Source of the DNA: Actinokineospora globicatena
GTDB taxonomy: Bacteria; Actinomycetota; Actinomycetes; Mycobacteriales; Pseudonocardiaceae
Direction: 5' to 3'
Length of the DNA stretch: 64,000 bases
Assembly (NCBI RefSeq): GCF_024171945.1
Contig: NZ_JAMTCR010000002.1
Location: 1,178,001-1,242,000, forward strand
Position 1 is the stretch's first letter, and each line of letters starts with the position of its first letter. Under the pieces are notes generated by a model that worked only from the letters and a program-made list of their open reading frames with translations, did no database searches and was not told the DNA's origin. Below, piece after piece: positions 46,320 through 55,355 of the stretch. A program made the position numbers and the translations under genes.

Positions 46320-47927
46320 GTGGCCGGTCGGCGGGAGCGGGTGGGCGCGGCCGAGGTCAAGCGCCACGGCAAGCACTACACGCCGGTGGGGCTGGCCGAG
46401 TTCCTCGCGTCCGGGATCGTGCGGAACCTGGCGGTGGCGGACGTGGTCCGCGTGCTCGACCCGGCCTGCGGGGACGGCGAACTGATCCTGGCGACCGCGG
46501 CCGCCGTCGTCCGCAGGTGGCCCGACGCCGTGGTGGAGCTGGTCGGGTACGACGTCGACGAAGAGGCGGTGCGGCTGGCCGAGAAGCGGGCCACCGAACG
46601 CGGACTCGCGAGCACCTGGCGGGTGGGCGATTTCATCGCGGCGGCGGCTGGACTCCCGGCGGCGTCGTTCGACGTCATCACCACGAACCCGCCGTACGTG
46701 CGGACGCAGCAGTTGGGGGCGGAAGCGGCGCGCGGCCTGGCCAGGGACCACAACCTGGCAGGCCGGATCGACCTGACCCACCCGTTCATCAGCACCTTCC
46801 CGAGGCTGCTGCGGGCGGGCGGCGTCATGGGGCTGCTGTGCTCCAACCGGTTCCTCAGCACCAAGGCCGGGGGCAACGTCCGGGGCGTGCTGGCCGACTC
46901 GCTCAGCCCGGTCGAGCTGTACGACCTGGGCGACACGCGGCTGTTCACCGCCGCCGTCCTGCCAGCCATCGTCATCGCGACCAAGACACCGGTCACCGGG
47001 AACTGCCGCTTCGCCAGCGCCTACCGCGCCGAGGGCACCGCGCCGACCAGCGCGGACACCCTGTTCCAGGCCCTGCGCGCCGACGGCGACAGCGTGGTCG
47101 AGCACGGCGGCAAGCCGGTCACCGTGCGGGTCGGGGAGCTGGCCGACCGGCTGGACGCGACGCAGCCGTGGCGGCTCAGCTCCGGCGGCTGGCTCCGCCA
47201 GGTCGGGGCGGCCACCTGGCGGACCTTCGGCGACGTGGCGCGGATCCGGGTCGGCATCAAGACCACCGCCGACGCCGTGTTCATCCGGGACGAGTGGCGC
47301 GGCGTCGAACCGGAGCTGGTGCGGCCCCTGCTCACCCACGAGGACGTCGAGCCGTGGCGGATCGGGCGGCCGCGCACGAGCGTCCTGTACCCGTACGACC
47401 TCACCAGCGTCCGCCGGAGGCTGGTCGACATGGCCGAGTTCCCCCAGGCCATGGCCTATCTGGAATCCCACGCCGAGCGGCTGAAAGGACGGAAGTACGT
47501 CACGGCCGCCGGGCGGGCCTGGTGGGAGATCTGGGTGCCGCAACGGCCGGGGTTGTGGGGCGTGCCGAAGGTCGTTTTCCCGGACATCAGCGAACGGGCG
47601 CGGTTCGCTTATGACCGGTCGGGGGCGGTCGTCAACGGGGATTGCTATTGGATCTCGCTGGCGGACATCGGGGACGAGCGGCTGGCGTACCTGATGGTCG
47701 GGGTGGCGAACTCCGCGCTGGGCCTGCGGTTCTACGACGAGGTGTGCGGCAATCGCCTGTACTCCGGCCGACGACGGTGGATCACCCAATACGTGGAGCG
47801 GTTCCCTCTACCTGACCCTGGAACCGCGGCAGCACAAGAGGTTGTGGACGCGGTAAGAGAGTTGGTTGAGGGCCGCGGTGACCCGACCGTCGTCGACGGC
47901 CTGGTGGAGCGGGCGTTCGGGCTCTAG
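46320..47927 (+). CDS. N6-adenine DNA methyltransferase (Eco57I/PglX-like)
   Basis: The 535-residue SAM-dependent enzyme opens KRHGKHYTPVGLAEFLASGI, then motif I VLDPACGDGELI (47-56) and motif IV TTNPPYVRTQQ with catalytic NPPY at 123-126. LLCSNRFLSTKAGGNVRGVL, FPDISERARFAYDRSG and the C-terminal target-recognition-like region FYDEVCGNRLYSGRRRWITQYVERFPLP follow. This layout is that of type II-G or BREX-like Eco57I-family methylases, but without a fused nuclease: the nuclease-like protein is encoded divergently instead. GTG 46320 is chosen because the conserved N terminus (RHGKHYTP) begins soon after. It would protect host DNA by adenine methylation. Confidence 0.88.
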   Translation: MAGRRERVGAAEVKRHGKHYTPVGLAEFLASGIVRNLAVADVVRVLDPACGDGELILATAAAVVRRWPDAVVELVGYDVDEEAVRLAEKRATERGLASTWRVGDFIAAAAGLPAASFDVITTNPPYVRTQQLGAEAARGLARDHNLAGRIDLTHPFISTFPRLLRAGGVMGLLCSNRFLSTKAGGNVRGVLADSLSPVELYDLGDTRLFTAAVLPAIVIATKTPVTGNCRFASAYRAEGTAPTSADTLFQALRADGDSVVEHGGKPVTVRVGELADRLDATQPWRLSSGGWLRQVGAATWRTFGDVARIRVGIKTTADAVFIRDEWRGVEPELVRPLLTHEDVEPWRIGRPRTSVLYPYDLTSVRRRLVDMAEFPQAMAYLESHAERLKGRKYVTAAGRAWWEIWVPQRPGLWGVPKVVFPDISERARFAYDRSGAVVNGDCYWISLADIGDERLAYLMVGVANSALGLRFYDEVCGNRLYSGRRRWITQYVERFPLPDPGTAAAQEVVDAVRELVEGRGDPTVVDGLVERAFGL

Positions 47928-47931
47928 CGCC

Positions 47932-48453
47932 CTACTTCTCGCAGGCGATGCCGTCGCCGTCGGCGTCTAGGCCGTACGGGTCGGAGCCGATGATGCGAAT
48001 AGGGCCCTTGACGTACGCGGGGCCGTTGCCCGAGCCACCCGCACAGTCGACGTCGCTGGCGTTGGGAACGCACGGCGAGTAGTTGGGATTGCAGTTCGAC
48101 GCGGGCTTGGCCACCGTCGTCGTGGGCTTCGGCGCCGCAGGCTTCGGCGCAGGACGCGCGGTTGTCGTTGTCACCGCGGGCTTCTTCACCGCAGTGGTCG
48201 GAACCGGCACAGGCGCGGGCGGCGGAGGCGGCGGCGCGGGGACCTCAGTGGTCGTTGTCGTTGTCGGAACCAGTGTCGTCGTGGTCGTGGTCGTGGTCGT
48301 GGTCGTAGTGGTTGTGGTCGTCGTCGTGGCGGTAGACGAGACCGTTGGCTGGCTTGCGGTGGGGGAACCACAAGCGGTCAGGGTAAGGAGAAGAGCTCCG
48401 GCGAGTAGTCCCATGTGGCGGGCCGCCACCTTGGTTCTCCGGGGGACGATCAT
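47932..48453 (-). CDS. lipoprotein with poly-threonine linker and excalibur calcium-binding domain
   Basis: The 173-residue protein has a lipobox LTLTAC (Cys at about 28) in a normal signal peptide. A Thr-rich run of about 25 residues, broken once by LVP, precedes a Pro/Val/Lys/Thr linker. The C-terminal excalibur domain (GSDPYGLDADGDGIACEK) carries a DxDxDG calcium loop and a Cys pairing with CVPNASDVDC. Such proteins sit on the outer face of the membrane, the linker spanning the wall. The repetitive Thr codons (ACC/ACG/ACT) make this locus prone to length change. ATG 48453 is chosen for signal-peptide length. It starts the conserved flank right of the island. Confidence 0.85.
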   Translation of the reverse strand: MIVPRRTKVAARHMGLLAGALLLTLTACGSPTASQPTVSSTATTTTTTTTTTTTTTTTTTLVPTTTTTTEVPAPPPPPPAPVPVPTTAVKKPAVTTTTARPAPKPAAPKPTTTVAKPASNCNPNYSPCVPNASDVDCAGGSGNGPAYVKGPIRIIGSDPYGLDADGDGIACEK

Positions 48454-48535
48454 GGTGTGCTCCCAGCGGCTGAACGACATACGCCCCCGTTGCATCGGCC
48501 AGGCGAGCGCCGCGTTACCGCTGGATGACCGCCAG

Positions 48536-49978
48536 TCAGCGGCGGCCGTGGAGGAGGGTGATGAGTTTGGCCACTCGGGTGTCGGTCTTTTCGGGGCGGG
48601 TGAAGCTGGTGAGGGTCAGGGGGGCGCGGAAGCGTTGGTGGGTGGTGGCTTGGGGGCGGGCGAACTCGCGGAGGCCTTCGGGGCCGTGGATTCGGCCGAA
48701 ACCGGAGTCGCCGGTGCCGCCGAAGGGGAGGGAGGGGATGCCTGCGAAGCTGATGACGGAGTTGATGGAGACCATGCCCGCGCGGAGGCGGCGGGCTAGG
48801 GCGGGGCCGTTGGCGCGGGAGAAGACAGCGCCGCCTAGGCCGTAGCGGGTGTTGTTGGCCTTGGTGATGGCCTCGTCCATGGAGGCGACCTTGGTGACGG
48901 TAAGAGTCGGGCCGAAGGTTTCCTCCTGTACGGCAGAAGATTCCTCCGGTACGTCCACCAGCACAGTGGGCTCGACGAACCTGCCTGAGCCGTTGCCGCC
49001 AACGAGCGCGCGGCCGCCACGAGAGAGGGCGTCGGCGATGTGGCCTCGGATGATGGCGACCTGACTAGGCATGGTGATCGGGCCGATCTGCTTGCCAGGT
49101 TCAACGGCGCGGGCCTTGTCGACCACAAGGGACACGAACTTGTCGTAGACCGCCGAGTGGACATAGACCCGTTCGATGCCCACACAGGTCTGCCCGGCGT
49201 TAGAGATCCCGCCCCACACTGCGGCGTCGGCGGCGGCTTCCAGGTCGGCGTCGGAGTCGACGAGGAGTGCGTCCTTTCCGCCCGCCTCGATCAGGACCGG
49301 TGTCAGCGTCTCCGCGCACGTGGCCATGATCTTCTTCCCGGTCCCCGGCGACCCGGTGAACGCGATCTTGTCGACACCCGACCGGCACAGCGCCGCGCCC
49401 GTCTCGCCGAATCCGGTGATCAGTTGGAACACCGGGTGCTCCGGCACCACCGACGCGAATGTCTCCGCCAGCCACTGCCCGACGCCGGGGGTGTATTCGC
49501 TCGGTTTGAACACGACCGGGTTCCCCGCTGCCAATGCGTAGGCGATCGACCCCATTGGGGTGAACACCGGATAATTCCACGGACCGATAACGCCGACGAC
49601 ACCTAACGGTAGGTATTCCACCCGCGCGGTCTGGTTGGCCATCAGCAGCCCGGACGGGCGGCGCTTGCGGCCCAGCACCTTCGGCGCGTTGCGCGCGGCC
49701 CACGCCGTGTGGTCGACAGCAAGGATGATCTCCAGCATGGCGTCGGCGTGCGGCTTGCCGGTCTCGGCGCTGACCACCTCGGCCAGGTCCGCCGCGCGCC
49801 TGGTCAGCACGCCCTTCCACCTGGTCAGCCGCTCGGCCCGACCGGCGAACCCGAGGTCAGCCCACCACCCGGCGGCCGTCCGGGCGCGGGCGACAGCCGC
49901 GTCGACCTGCTGCGCCGTGTGCACCGGGTGCGTACCCACGACCTCGTCGGTGACCGGGTTGAGCGACTCGAACGTCAT
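48536..49978 (-). CDS. NAD(P)-dependent aldehyde dehydrogenase
   Basis: The 480-residue cytosolic enzyme oxidises an aldehyde to an acid. The ALDH fold shows VGVIGPWNYPVFTPMGSIAYALAAGNPVVFKPSEYTP (cofactor-binding Asn and Lys), FTGSPGTGKKI, EAGGKDALLVDSDADLEAA with the general-base Glu, and SNAGQTCVGIERVYV with catalytic Cys. SINSVISFAGIPSLPFGGTGDSGFGR closes the domain. The succinate-semialdehyde-dehydrogenase-like or aromatic-aldehyde subfamily is possible; the substrate is not evident. It starts at ATG 49978, 48 nt from a divergent MBL-fold gene. Confidence 0.93.
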   Translation of the reverse strand: MTFESLNPVTDEVVGTHPVHTAQQVDAAVARARTAAGWWADLGFAGRAERLTRWKGVLTRRAADLAEVVSAETGKPHADAMLEIILAVDHTAWAARNAPKVLGRKRRPSGLLMANQTARVEYLPLGVVGVIGPWNYPVFTPMGSIAYALAAGNPVVFKPSEYTPGVGQWLAETFASVVPEHPVFQLITGFGETGAALCRSGVDKIAFTGSPGTGKKIMATCAETLTPVLIEAGGKDALLVDSDADLEAAADAAVWGGISNAGQTCVGIERVYVHSAVYDKFVSLVVDKARAVEPGKQIGPITMPSQVAIIRGHIADALSRGGRALVGGNGSGRFVEPTVLVDVPEESSAVQEETFGPTLTVTKVASMDEAITKANNTRYGLGGAVFSRANGPALARRLRAGMVSINSVISFAGIPSLPFGGTGDSGFGRIHGPEGLREFARPQATTHQRFRAPLTLTSFTRPEKTDTRVAKLITLLHGRR

Positions 49979-50026
49979 CCCGCGAAGCTACCGGTCAGTA
50001 CGGCCGCTGGCGATACCCTGGCCGAC

Positions 50027-50671
50027 GTGAAGGTGACTCATCTCGGCCACGCCTGCGTGCTGTTGGAGACCGGGTCCGCCCGGCTGCTGATCGACCCGGG
50101 CGTCTGGTCGCACGGCTTCGAAGACCTGCGCGACCTCGACGGCGTGCTCATCACCCACCAGCACCTCGACCACTTCGACCCGGAGCGGCTGCCCGCGCTG
50201 ATGGCCGCCAACCAGCACGCCGAGCTGGTCGTCGACCCCGGGACGGCACCCGAGGCCGCCAAGGCCGGTCTCCAGGCCCGCGTCGCCAACACGGGTGACG
50301 TCATACGGTTGGGTGGTTCTGCCGTCACCGCTGTGGGTGGCGTGCACGCGCTCATCCACGCCGACATCGTCATCCCGCCCAACCTCGGCTATGTGGTCGA
50401 CGACGGCGCGTTCTACCACCCCGGCGACTCCCTTTTCGTGCCCGACCAGGAGATCTCCATCCTCGGGCTGCCCGTGGACGCGCCGTGGCTGCGCCTCGGT
50501 GAGGCGATCGACTTCTACCGCGCGGTATCGCCGAAGATCGCTTTGCCGATCCACGACCAGACCGCCAGCCAGAAGGGTGTCGACATCGCGCATTACCGAT
50601 TCAGCACCCTCGGACCGGAGAACTCTCGGTTCGAAGTACACCCGGTCGGTACAACGATCGAGTTCTCCTAG
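50027..50671 (+). CDS. MBL-fold metal-dependent hydrolase (UlaG-like)
   Basis: The 214-residue protein has the metallo-beta-lactamase fold: VTHLGHACVLLET, LLIDPG, VLITHQHLDHFD (metal-binding HxHxDH pattern), VPDQEISILGLPVDAPW and IHDQTASQKG. The short length and LGHAC start match the UlaG-like group, whose substrates are mostly unknown. GTG 50027 is preceded by TACCCT (50015-50020), a -10-like box, so it is probably translated from a leaderless mRNA. Confidence 0.88.
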   Translation: MKVTHLGHACVLLETGSARLLIDPGVWSHGFEDLRDLDGVLITHQHLDHFDPERLPALMAANQHAELVVDPGTAPEAAKAGLQARVANTGDVIRLGGSAVTAVGGVHALIHADIVIPPNLGYVVDDGAFYHPGDSLFVPDQEISILGLPVDAPWLRLGEAIDFYRAVSPKIALPIHDQTASQKGVDIAHYRFSTLGPENSRFEVHPVGTTIEFS

Positions 50672-50801
50672 GACCCGTTCGGGTAATTTCTTCCGGTCCG
50701 GCGTCCCATTGGCATGACAATCTCCTCCTGTGTGGGTGAAGGGTTCACCCTGCACCCCGGTCAGCAGCGACCGGGGGGACCTTCACCTGTGGAGGAAAGC
50801 C

Positions 50802-52559
50802 GTGTTCCTGCGTTCCCACTCCCGGCTCCGCCGCACGGCGGTAGTCGCCGCGGTCGGTGCCTGCGCCGTGGTCGGGTTGTCCGTCCCGGCCACCGCCGCC
50901 CCCGGCGTCCCCTTTTCCCCGGCCGCTCCCGCGGCGGCCCAGGCCGGTCTGCGCTCTTACCTGGTCATCACCGCGCCGAACAACACCGCGGGTGCCAAGT
51001 CAGCGGTAGCGACCAACGGCGGCACTGTCTTCGCCTCTTATGACGTCATCGGCGTCATCGTGGCGCACTCGACGGCCACCGACTTCGCCACCAAGATGCG
51101 CGCCGTCAGCGGTGTCCAGCAGGTCGGTGCCACCCGCACCAGCGACCTGCCCGCCCAGGCCAGCAACCCGCCGATCCCGGCGTCGCCGACCCAGACGACC
51201 CCCACCGCGGCCGAGACCAACCGCGCGGACATGACCCAGATCAAGGCCGACCAGGCGTGGGCCGTCACCACCGGGTCCCCCTCGGTCACCGTCGGCGTCC
51301 TCGACACCGGCGTCGACGACCAGCACTACGACCTCAAGGCGAACTTCGACGCCTCGAAGTCGGCCTCGTGCGCCTACGGCAAGCTCGACACCCGCGTCGG
51401 CTCGTGGCGACCGGAGGGCACGCACGGCACGCACGTCGCGGGCACCATCGCCGCGGCCAAGAACGGCAAGGGCATGGTCGGCGTCGCGCCGAGCGTCAAG
51501 ATCGCGTCGGTCCGCATCGCCGAGGCGCCCAGCGGCCTGTTCTTCGCCGAGAACACCATCTGCGCGTTCGTGTTCTCCGGCGACCAGGGCTTCAAGATCA
51601 CCAACAACAGCTACTACACCGACCCGTGGCTGTTCAACTGCCCGAGCAACGCCGACCAGGCCGCGATCCTGGAGGGCGTCAAGCGCGCCGCCGCCTACGC
51701 CGAGGGCAAGGGCGTGCTCAACGTCGCCGCCGCGGGCAACGAGAACATCGACCTGGCGAACAAGACCACCGACACCACCAGCCCCAACGACTCGACGCCC
51801 GCGAGCAGGCCGGTCACCAACGCCTGCCTCGCCGTGCCGAACGAGCTGCCGAGCGTGCTGGCCGTGTCGTCGATCAACTCTTCCAACGTCAAGTCGTCGT
51901 TCTCCAACTTCGGCACCGACAAGATCGTCGTCGCCGCCCCCGGTGACAACGTGTACTCGACGCTGCCCGGCGGCACCTACGGCAACTCCTCCGGCACCTC
52001 GATGGCCTCCCCGCACGTCGCGGGCGTCGCCGCGCTCATCCTCAGCGTCAACCCGGCGCTGACCCCGGCCCAGGTCCGCGCCAAGCTGGCCACCGACGCC
52101 GACGACCTGGCCTGCTCCGACAGCCGCTGCGCGGGCACCACCGCCAAGAACAACTTCTACGGCGACGGCCGGGTCGACGCCAAGGACGCGGTCGGCGGCG
52201 GCACCACGCCGGGCACCTCCTTCGAGAACACCGCCGACCTGCAGATCCCGGACGGCGGCGCGGCGGTCACCAGCCCGATCACCGTCACCGGCGTCCCGGG
52301 CAACGCCCCGGCGACGCTCAAGGTCGACGTCAACGTGGTGCACCCCTACCGCGGCGACGTGGTCATCGACCTGGTCGCCCCGGATGGTTCCACCTACCGC
52401 TTGAAGGGCTCGTCGACCAACGACGCCGCGGACAACGTGGTCGCCACCTACACCGTCAACGCCTCCACCGAGGTCGCCAACGGCACCTGGAAGCTCAAGG
52501 TCCAGGACATCTACCGCTCCGACGTCGGCTACCTGAACTCGTGGAAGCTGACCTTCTAG
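50802..52559 (+). CDS. secreted subtilisin-like serine protease with P-domain (copy 1)
   Basis: The 585-residue pre-pro-enzyme has a signal peptide (about 1-33), an inhibitor-I9-like propeptide (about 50-125: LRSYLVITAPNNTAGAKSAV...), and an S8 catalytic domain with Asp168 (GVLDTGVDD), His208 (GTHGTHVAG), oxyanion Asn313 and Ser400 (GTSMASPHVAG). The C-terminal P/Homo-B domain has LKVDVNVVHPYRGDVVIDLVAPDG and ends YLNSWKLTF. It is exported and self-activating. GTG 50802 follows GGAGGAAAG. A near-copy with the same order of domains follows downstream, so they are tandem duplicates. Confidence 0.93.
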   Translation: MFLRSHSRLRRTAVVAAVGACAVVGLSVPATAAPGVPFSPAAPAAAQAGLRSYLVITAPNNTAGAKSAVATNGGTVFASYDVIGVIVAHSTATDFATKMRAVSGVQQVGATRTSDLPAQASNPPIPASPTQTTPTAAETNRADMTQIKADQAWAVTTGSPSVTVGVLDTGVDDQHYDLKANFDASKSASCAYGKLDTRVGSWRPEGTHGTHVAGTIAAAKNGKGMVGVAPSVKIASVRIAEAPSGLFFAENTICAFVFSGDQGFKITNNSYYTDPWLFNCPSNADQAAILEGVKRAAAYAEGKGVLNVAAAGNENIDLANKTTDTTSPNDSTPASRPVTNACLAVPNELPSVLAVSSINSSNVKSSFSNFGTDKIVVAAPGDNVYSTLPGGTYGNSSGTSMASPHVAGVAALILSVNPALTPAQVRAKLATDADDLACSDSRCAGTTAKNNFYGDGRVDAKDAVGGGTTPGTSFENTADLQIPDGGAAVTSPITVTGVPGNAPATLKVDVNVVHPYRGDVVIDLVAPDGSTYRLKGSSTNDAADNVVATYTVNASTEVANGTWKLKVQDIYRSDVGYLNSWKLTF

Positions 52560-52585
52560 GCAAAAGCGCTACCTGGTAATACTCT

Positions 52586-52618
52586 GAAGGCCGTCCTGTT
52601 TGTCCCAGGGCGGCCTTC
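52586..52618 (+). terminator. terminator between the two subtilisin genes
   Basis: GAAGGCCGTCCT (52586-52597) pairs with AGGGCGGCCTTC (52607-52618), 12 bp with one G-U pair and a 9-nt loop, followed by TGTTTATTCC. The two proteases are therefore separate transcription units. Confidence 0.85.
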
Positions 52619-52746
52619 TGTTTATTCCACTTTCTCTGGGCCGTTCGAACCCTTTTTTCGCCAAGGATTCTTCCGCCGGGTGTTTTTGGTCATCATGGCG
52701 CGCACAGGGTCTCCCTGCCCCTGATCGAAACGCCCCGGAGGACATC

Positions 52747-54507
52747 GTGTTCCTGCGTTCCCGCGCCGGACTGAGGCGGACGGCGATCATCGCCGCGCTC
52801 AGCGTCGGCCTGATCACGCCCATGGCGGGTGTCGCCGCCGCGGGTCCCGGCAAGCCGGGTACCGGCAAGTCCGTGGCCGCCGCGGCCGGTCTGCGCTCGT
52901 ACCTCGTGATCACCGCCCCGAACGACACCAGCGGCGCGAAGTCGGCGGTGAGCACCAACGGCGGCACGGTCTACGCCTCCTACGACGCGATCGGCGTCAT
53001 CGTGGCGCACTCGACAGCCACCGACTTCGCCTCGAAGATGCGCTCGGTGTCCGGCGTGCAGCAGGTCGGCGCCTCCCGCACCTCCGACGTGCCCGCCGCG
53101 TCGTCGAACCCGGCGATCCCCACCTCGCCGTCGCAGACCACGCCGACCGCCAACGAGACCAGCCGGGTCGACATGACCCAGATCGGCGCGGACAAGGCGT
53201 GGGAGGTCACCACCGGTAGCTCTAATGTCCTCGTGGGCGTTATCGACACTGGTGTCGACGACCAGCACTACGACCTCAAGGCGAACTTCGACGCCTCTAA
53301 GTCTGTCTCCTGCGCTTACGGCAAGGTCGACGCGCGCACCGGTTCGTGGCGCCCGGTCGGCGACCACGGCACGCACGTCGCGGGAACCATCGCCGCGGCC
53401 AAGAACGGCAAGGGCATGGTGGGCGTCGCGCCGAGCGTGCGCGTCGCGTCGATCCGCGTCGCCGAGCCGACCACCCAGCTGTTCTTCCCGGAGAACGTGG
53501 TCTGCGGCTTCATGTACGCGGGCGACAACGGCTTCGCGGTGACCAACAACAGCTACTGGACCGACCCGTGGTGGGCGAACTGCCCCAACAACGTCGACCA
53601 GGCCGCGATCATGGAGGCCGTCAAGCGCGCGGCCGACTACGCCACCGGCAAGGGCGTGCTCAACGTCGTCGCCGCGGGCAACGAGAACACCGACCTGGAC
53701 AACAAGTCCACCGACACGCTGAGCCCGGACGACTCGACGCCCTCGAGCCGCCCGGTCACCGCGTCCTGCAAGATCGTCCCGGGTGAGCTCGAGTCCTCGC
53801 TCACCGTCGGCTCGATCACCAGCAGCAACGCCAAGTCCTCGTTCTCCAACTTCGCCAACAAGGTCAATGTGGCCGCCCCCGGCGACAACGTGTACTCGAC
53901 CATGCCCGGTGGCAACTACGGCCAGATGTCGGGCACCTCGATGGCCACCCCGCACGTCGCGGGCGTCGCGGCGCTGATCAAGAGCGTCAACCCGAGCGCC
54001 ACCGTCGACCAGATCAAGGCCAAGATCGCCGAGCAGGCCGACGACCTGGCCTGCGGCAGCGACAGCCGCTGCAAGGGCACCACCGCGAAGAACACCTTCT
54101 ACGGCGAGGGCCGCGTCGACGCGCTCGCCGCCGTGCAGGGCGGGACCCCGCCGCAGCCGGGTGGCCCGTGGGAGAACACCGACGACGTGCAGATCGCCGA
54201 CAACGGCGCCGCCGCCACCTCGACCGTCACCATCGACGGCCGCACCGGCAACGCGCCCGCCGCGACCAAGGTCGACGTCAACATCGTGCACACCTACGTC
54301 GGCGACCTGGAGCTCAACCTGATCGCGCCGGACGGCACCAGCTACTCGCTGCGCCGCGCCAACCCAGGCGACGGTTCCGCGAACCTGACCACCCAGTTCA
54401 CCGTGGACCTCTCCAGCGAGGTCGCCAACGGTGGCTGGAAGCTGTCGGTCCGCGACACCGCCACCTACGACACCGGCTACATCAACTCCTGGAAGGTCAC
54501 CTTCTAG
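52747..54507 (+). CDS. secreted subtilisin-like serine protease with P-domain (copy 2)
   Basis: The 586-residue paralogue of the preceding gene has the same layout: signal peptide, I9-type propeptide (LRSYLVITAPNDTSGAKSAV), S8 domain with GVIDTGVDD, DHGTHVAG and GTSMATPHVAG, and a C-terminal P domain (KVDVNIVHTYVGDLELNLIAPDG, ending YINSWKVTF). The first 45 residues differ more than the catalytic core. GTG 52747 follows CGGAGGAC. Differences lie in the substrate-cleft loops (for example SYYTDPW/SYWTDPW) and may widen substrate range. A stem-loop terminator follows, inside the convergent gene. Confidence 0.93.
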   Translation: MFLRSRAGLRRTAIIAALSVGLITPMAGVAAAGPGKPGTGKSVAAAAGLRSYLVITAPNDTSGAKSAVSTNGGTVYASYDAIGVIVAHSTATDFASKMRSVSGVQQVGASRTSDVPAASSNPAIPTSPSQTTPTANETSRVDMTQIGADKAWEVTTGSSNVLVGVIDTGVDDQHYDLKANFDASKSVSCAYGKVDARTGSWRPVGDHGTHVAGTIAAAKNGKGMVGVAPSVRVASIRVAEPTTQLFFPENVVCGFMYAGDNGFAVTNNSYWTDPWWANCPNNVDQAAIMEAVKRAADYATGKGVLNVVAAGNENTDLDNKSTDTLSPDDSTPSSRPVTASCKIVPGELESSLTVGSITSSNAKSSFSNFANKVNVAAPGDNVYSTMPGGNYGQMSGTSMATPHVAGVAALIKSVNPSATVDQIKAKIAEQADDLACGSDSRCKGTTAKNTFYGEGRVDALAAVQGGTPPQPGGPWENTDDVQIADNGAAATSTVTIDGRTGNAPAATKVDVNIVHTYVGDLELNLIAPDGTSYSLRRANPGDGSANLTTQFTVDLSSEVANGGWKLSVRDTATYDTGYINSWKVTF

Positions 54508-55334
54508 GACCGAGCGGGCGGTGCTGGAGCGGCTGCCAGCAACAGCACCGCCCGGTCACCGGGTCGCGGCAACAGGATCTCGGCGGCGGAACCCCCGTTG
54601 ACCGCGATCGCGACCCGACCGGCCGAGTCGAGCAGCACGACGGCGTCGCCCGAGCGGGCGTCGGCGAACGTGCGCCCGACGACCGCTTCCAACGACCGGT
54701 CGCCGACCTGGGCATGGACCACCGTGCCCGGGTCGGCGGCCAGGTCTTTCGCGGCCAGTTGGACGTTCCCGAAGCGGTCCGCACCTAGAACCTCCGTCGT
54801 GACCCGACCTGGCTCGGTGTGTGTGACCGGCTCAGGTAGGCGTATCAGCGAGTCCAGGTCGACAGCGGGACCCAGCGCGCTGGGGTTGACGCCGTTGGCC
54901 ACGTGCGCGGCGGCGGGCGCGAAGATGTCGCGCCCGTGGAACGTCGCGGACACCGGTGCCAGGTGGAACTCGGCGATCTCGTACGCCGCGATGGCCCCGC
55001 CGAGCACCTCGGCGGCCGACGGGAGCAGCCCGTTGTCCGGTCCGATGAGTACCCCCTCGGGTGACACGATGGCCACCGGTCTGCGCCCCGTCCCGACCCC
55101 CGGGTCCACGACGGCGAGGTGCACCGCGCGCGGCAGGTACGGCACCGAGCGCACCAGCAGGTCGGCCCCGGAGCGCACGTCCTGGCGCGGGACCTCGTGG
55201 CTGACGTGCAGGACACGCGCGTGTGGCGCGGTGCGGGCGATGACGCCTTCGCAGACGGCGGGGAAGCCGTCGGCTCGGCCGTAGTCCGTGGTGAAGCAAA
55301 CCCAGTCGTACCCCACGTCCGAAGTGTGCGGCAC
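54504..55334 (-). CDS. S-adenosylmethionine hydrolase (DUF62 / SAM hydroxide adenosyltransferase family)
   Basis: The 276-residue enzyme of the DUF62 family converts SAM to adenosine and methionine with hydroxide. The N-terminal domain has [59 protein letters not shown] and GPDNGLL (active-site Asp/Asn), then [17 protein letters not shown]. The C-terminal beta domain has [13 protein letters not shown]. The start is uncertain: GTG 55334 is used; GTG 55316 would give 270 residues. It is divergent from purC with only 21 nt between start codons. Confidence 0.88.
   Translation of the reverse strand: MPHTSDVGYDWVCFTTDYGRADGFPAVCEGVIARTAPHARVLHVSHEVPRQDVRSGADLLVRSVPYLPRAVHLAVVDPGVGTGRRPVAIVSPEGVLIGPDNGLLPSAAEVLGGAIAAYEIAEFHLAPVSATFHGRDIFAPAAAHVANGVNPSALGPAVDLDSLIRLPEPVTHTEPGRVTTEVLGADRFGNVQLAAKDLAADPGTVVHAQVGDRSLEAVVGRTFADARSGDAVVLLDSAGRVAIAVNGGSAAEILLPRPGDRAVLLLAAAPAPPARS
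54515..54554 (+). terminator. terminator hairpin after the second subtilisin gene
   Basis: CGGGCGGTGCTG (54515-54526) pairs perfectly over 12 bp with CAGCACCGCCCG (54543-54554). It lies 7 nt past the protease stop and within the 3' end of the convergent SAM-hydrolase coding sequence, so terminator and coding sequence share bases. Confidence 0.75.
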
Positions 55335-55355
55335 GAATCCGTAGGCTGCACCAAC
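55335..55355. promoter_or_regulatory. 21-bp divergent promoter region of purC and the SAM hydrolase gene
   Basis: Only 21 bp separate the two GTG codons (55334 and 55356). TAGGCT at 55342-55347 is a -10-like box placed 8 nt before purC's GTG, so purC is probably leaderless. The -35 boxes must lie inside the opposite coding sequences. Confidence 0.45.

Noticed and set aside
46161-47789. N-terminal extension that would fuse 540 residues to the 618-residue nuclease-like protein
   Set aside because: It is antisense to the methyltransferase gene and has low-complexity composition; protein-like sequence begins at ATG 46160.
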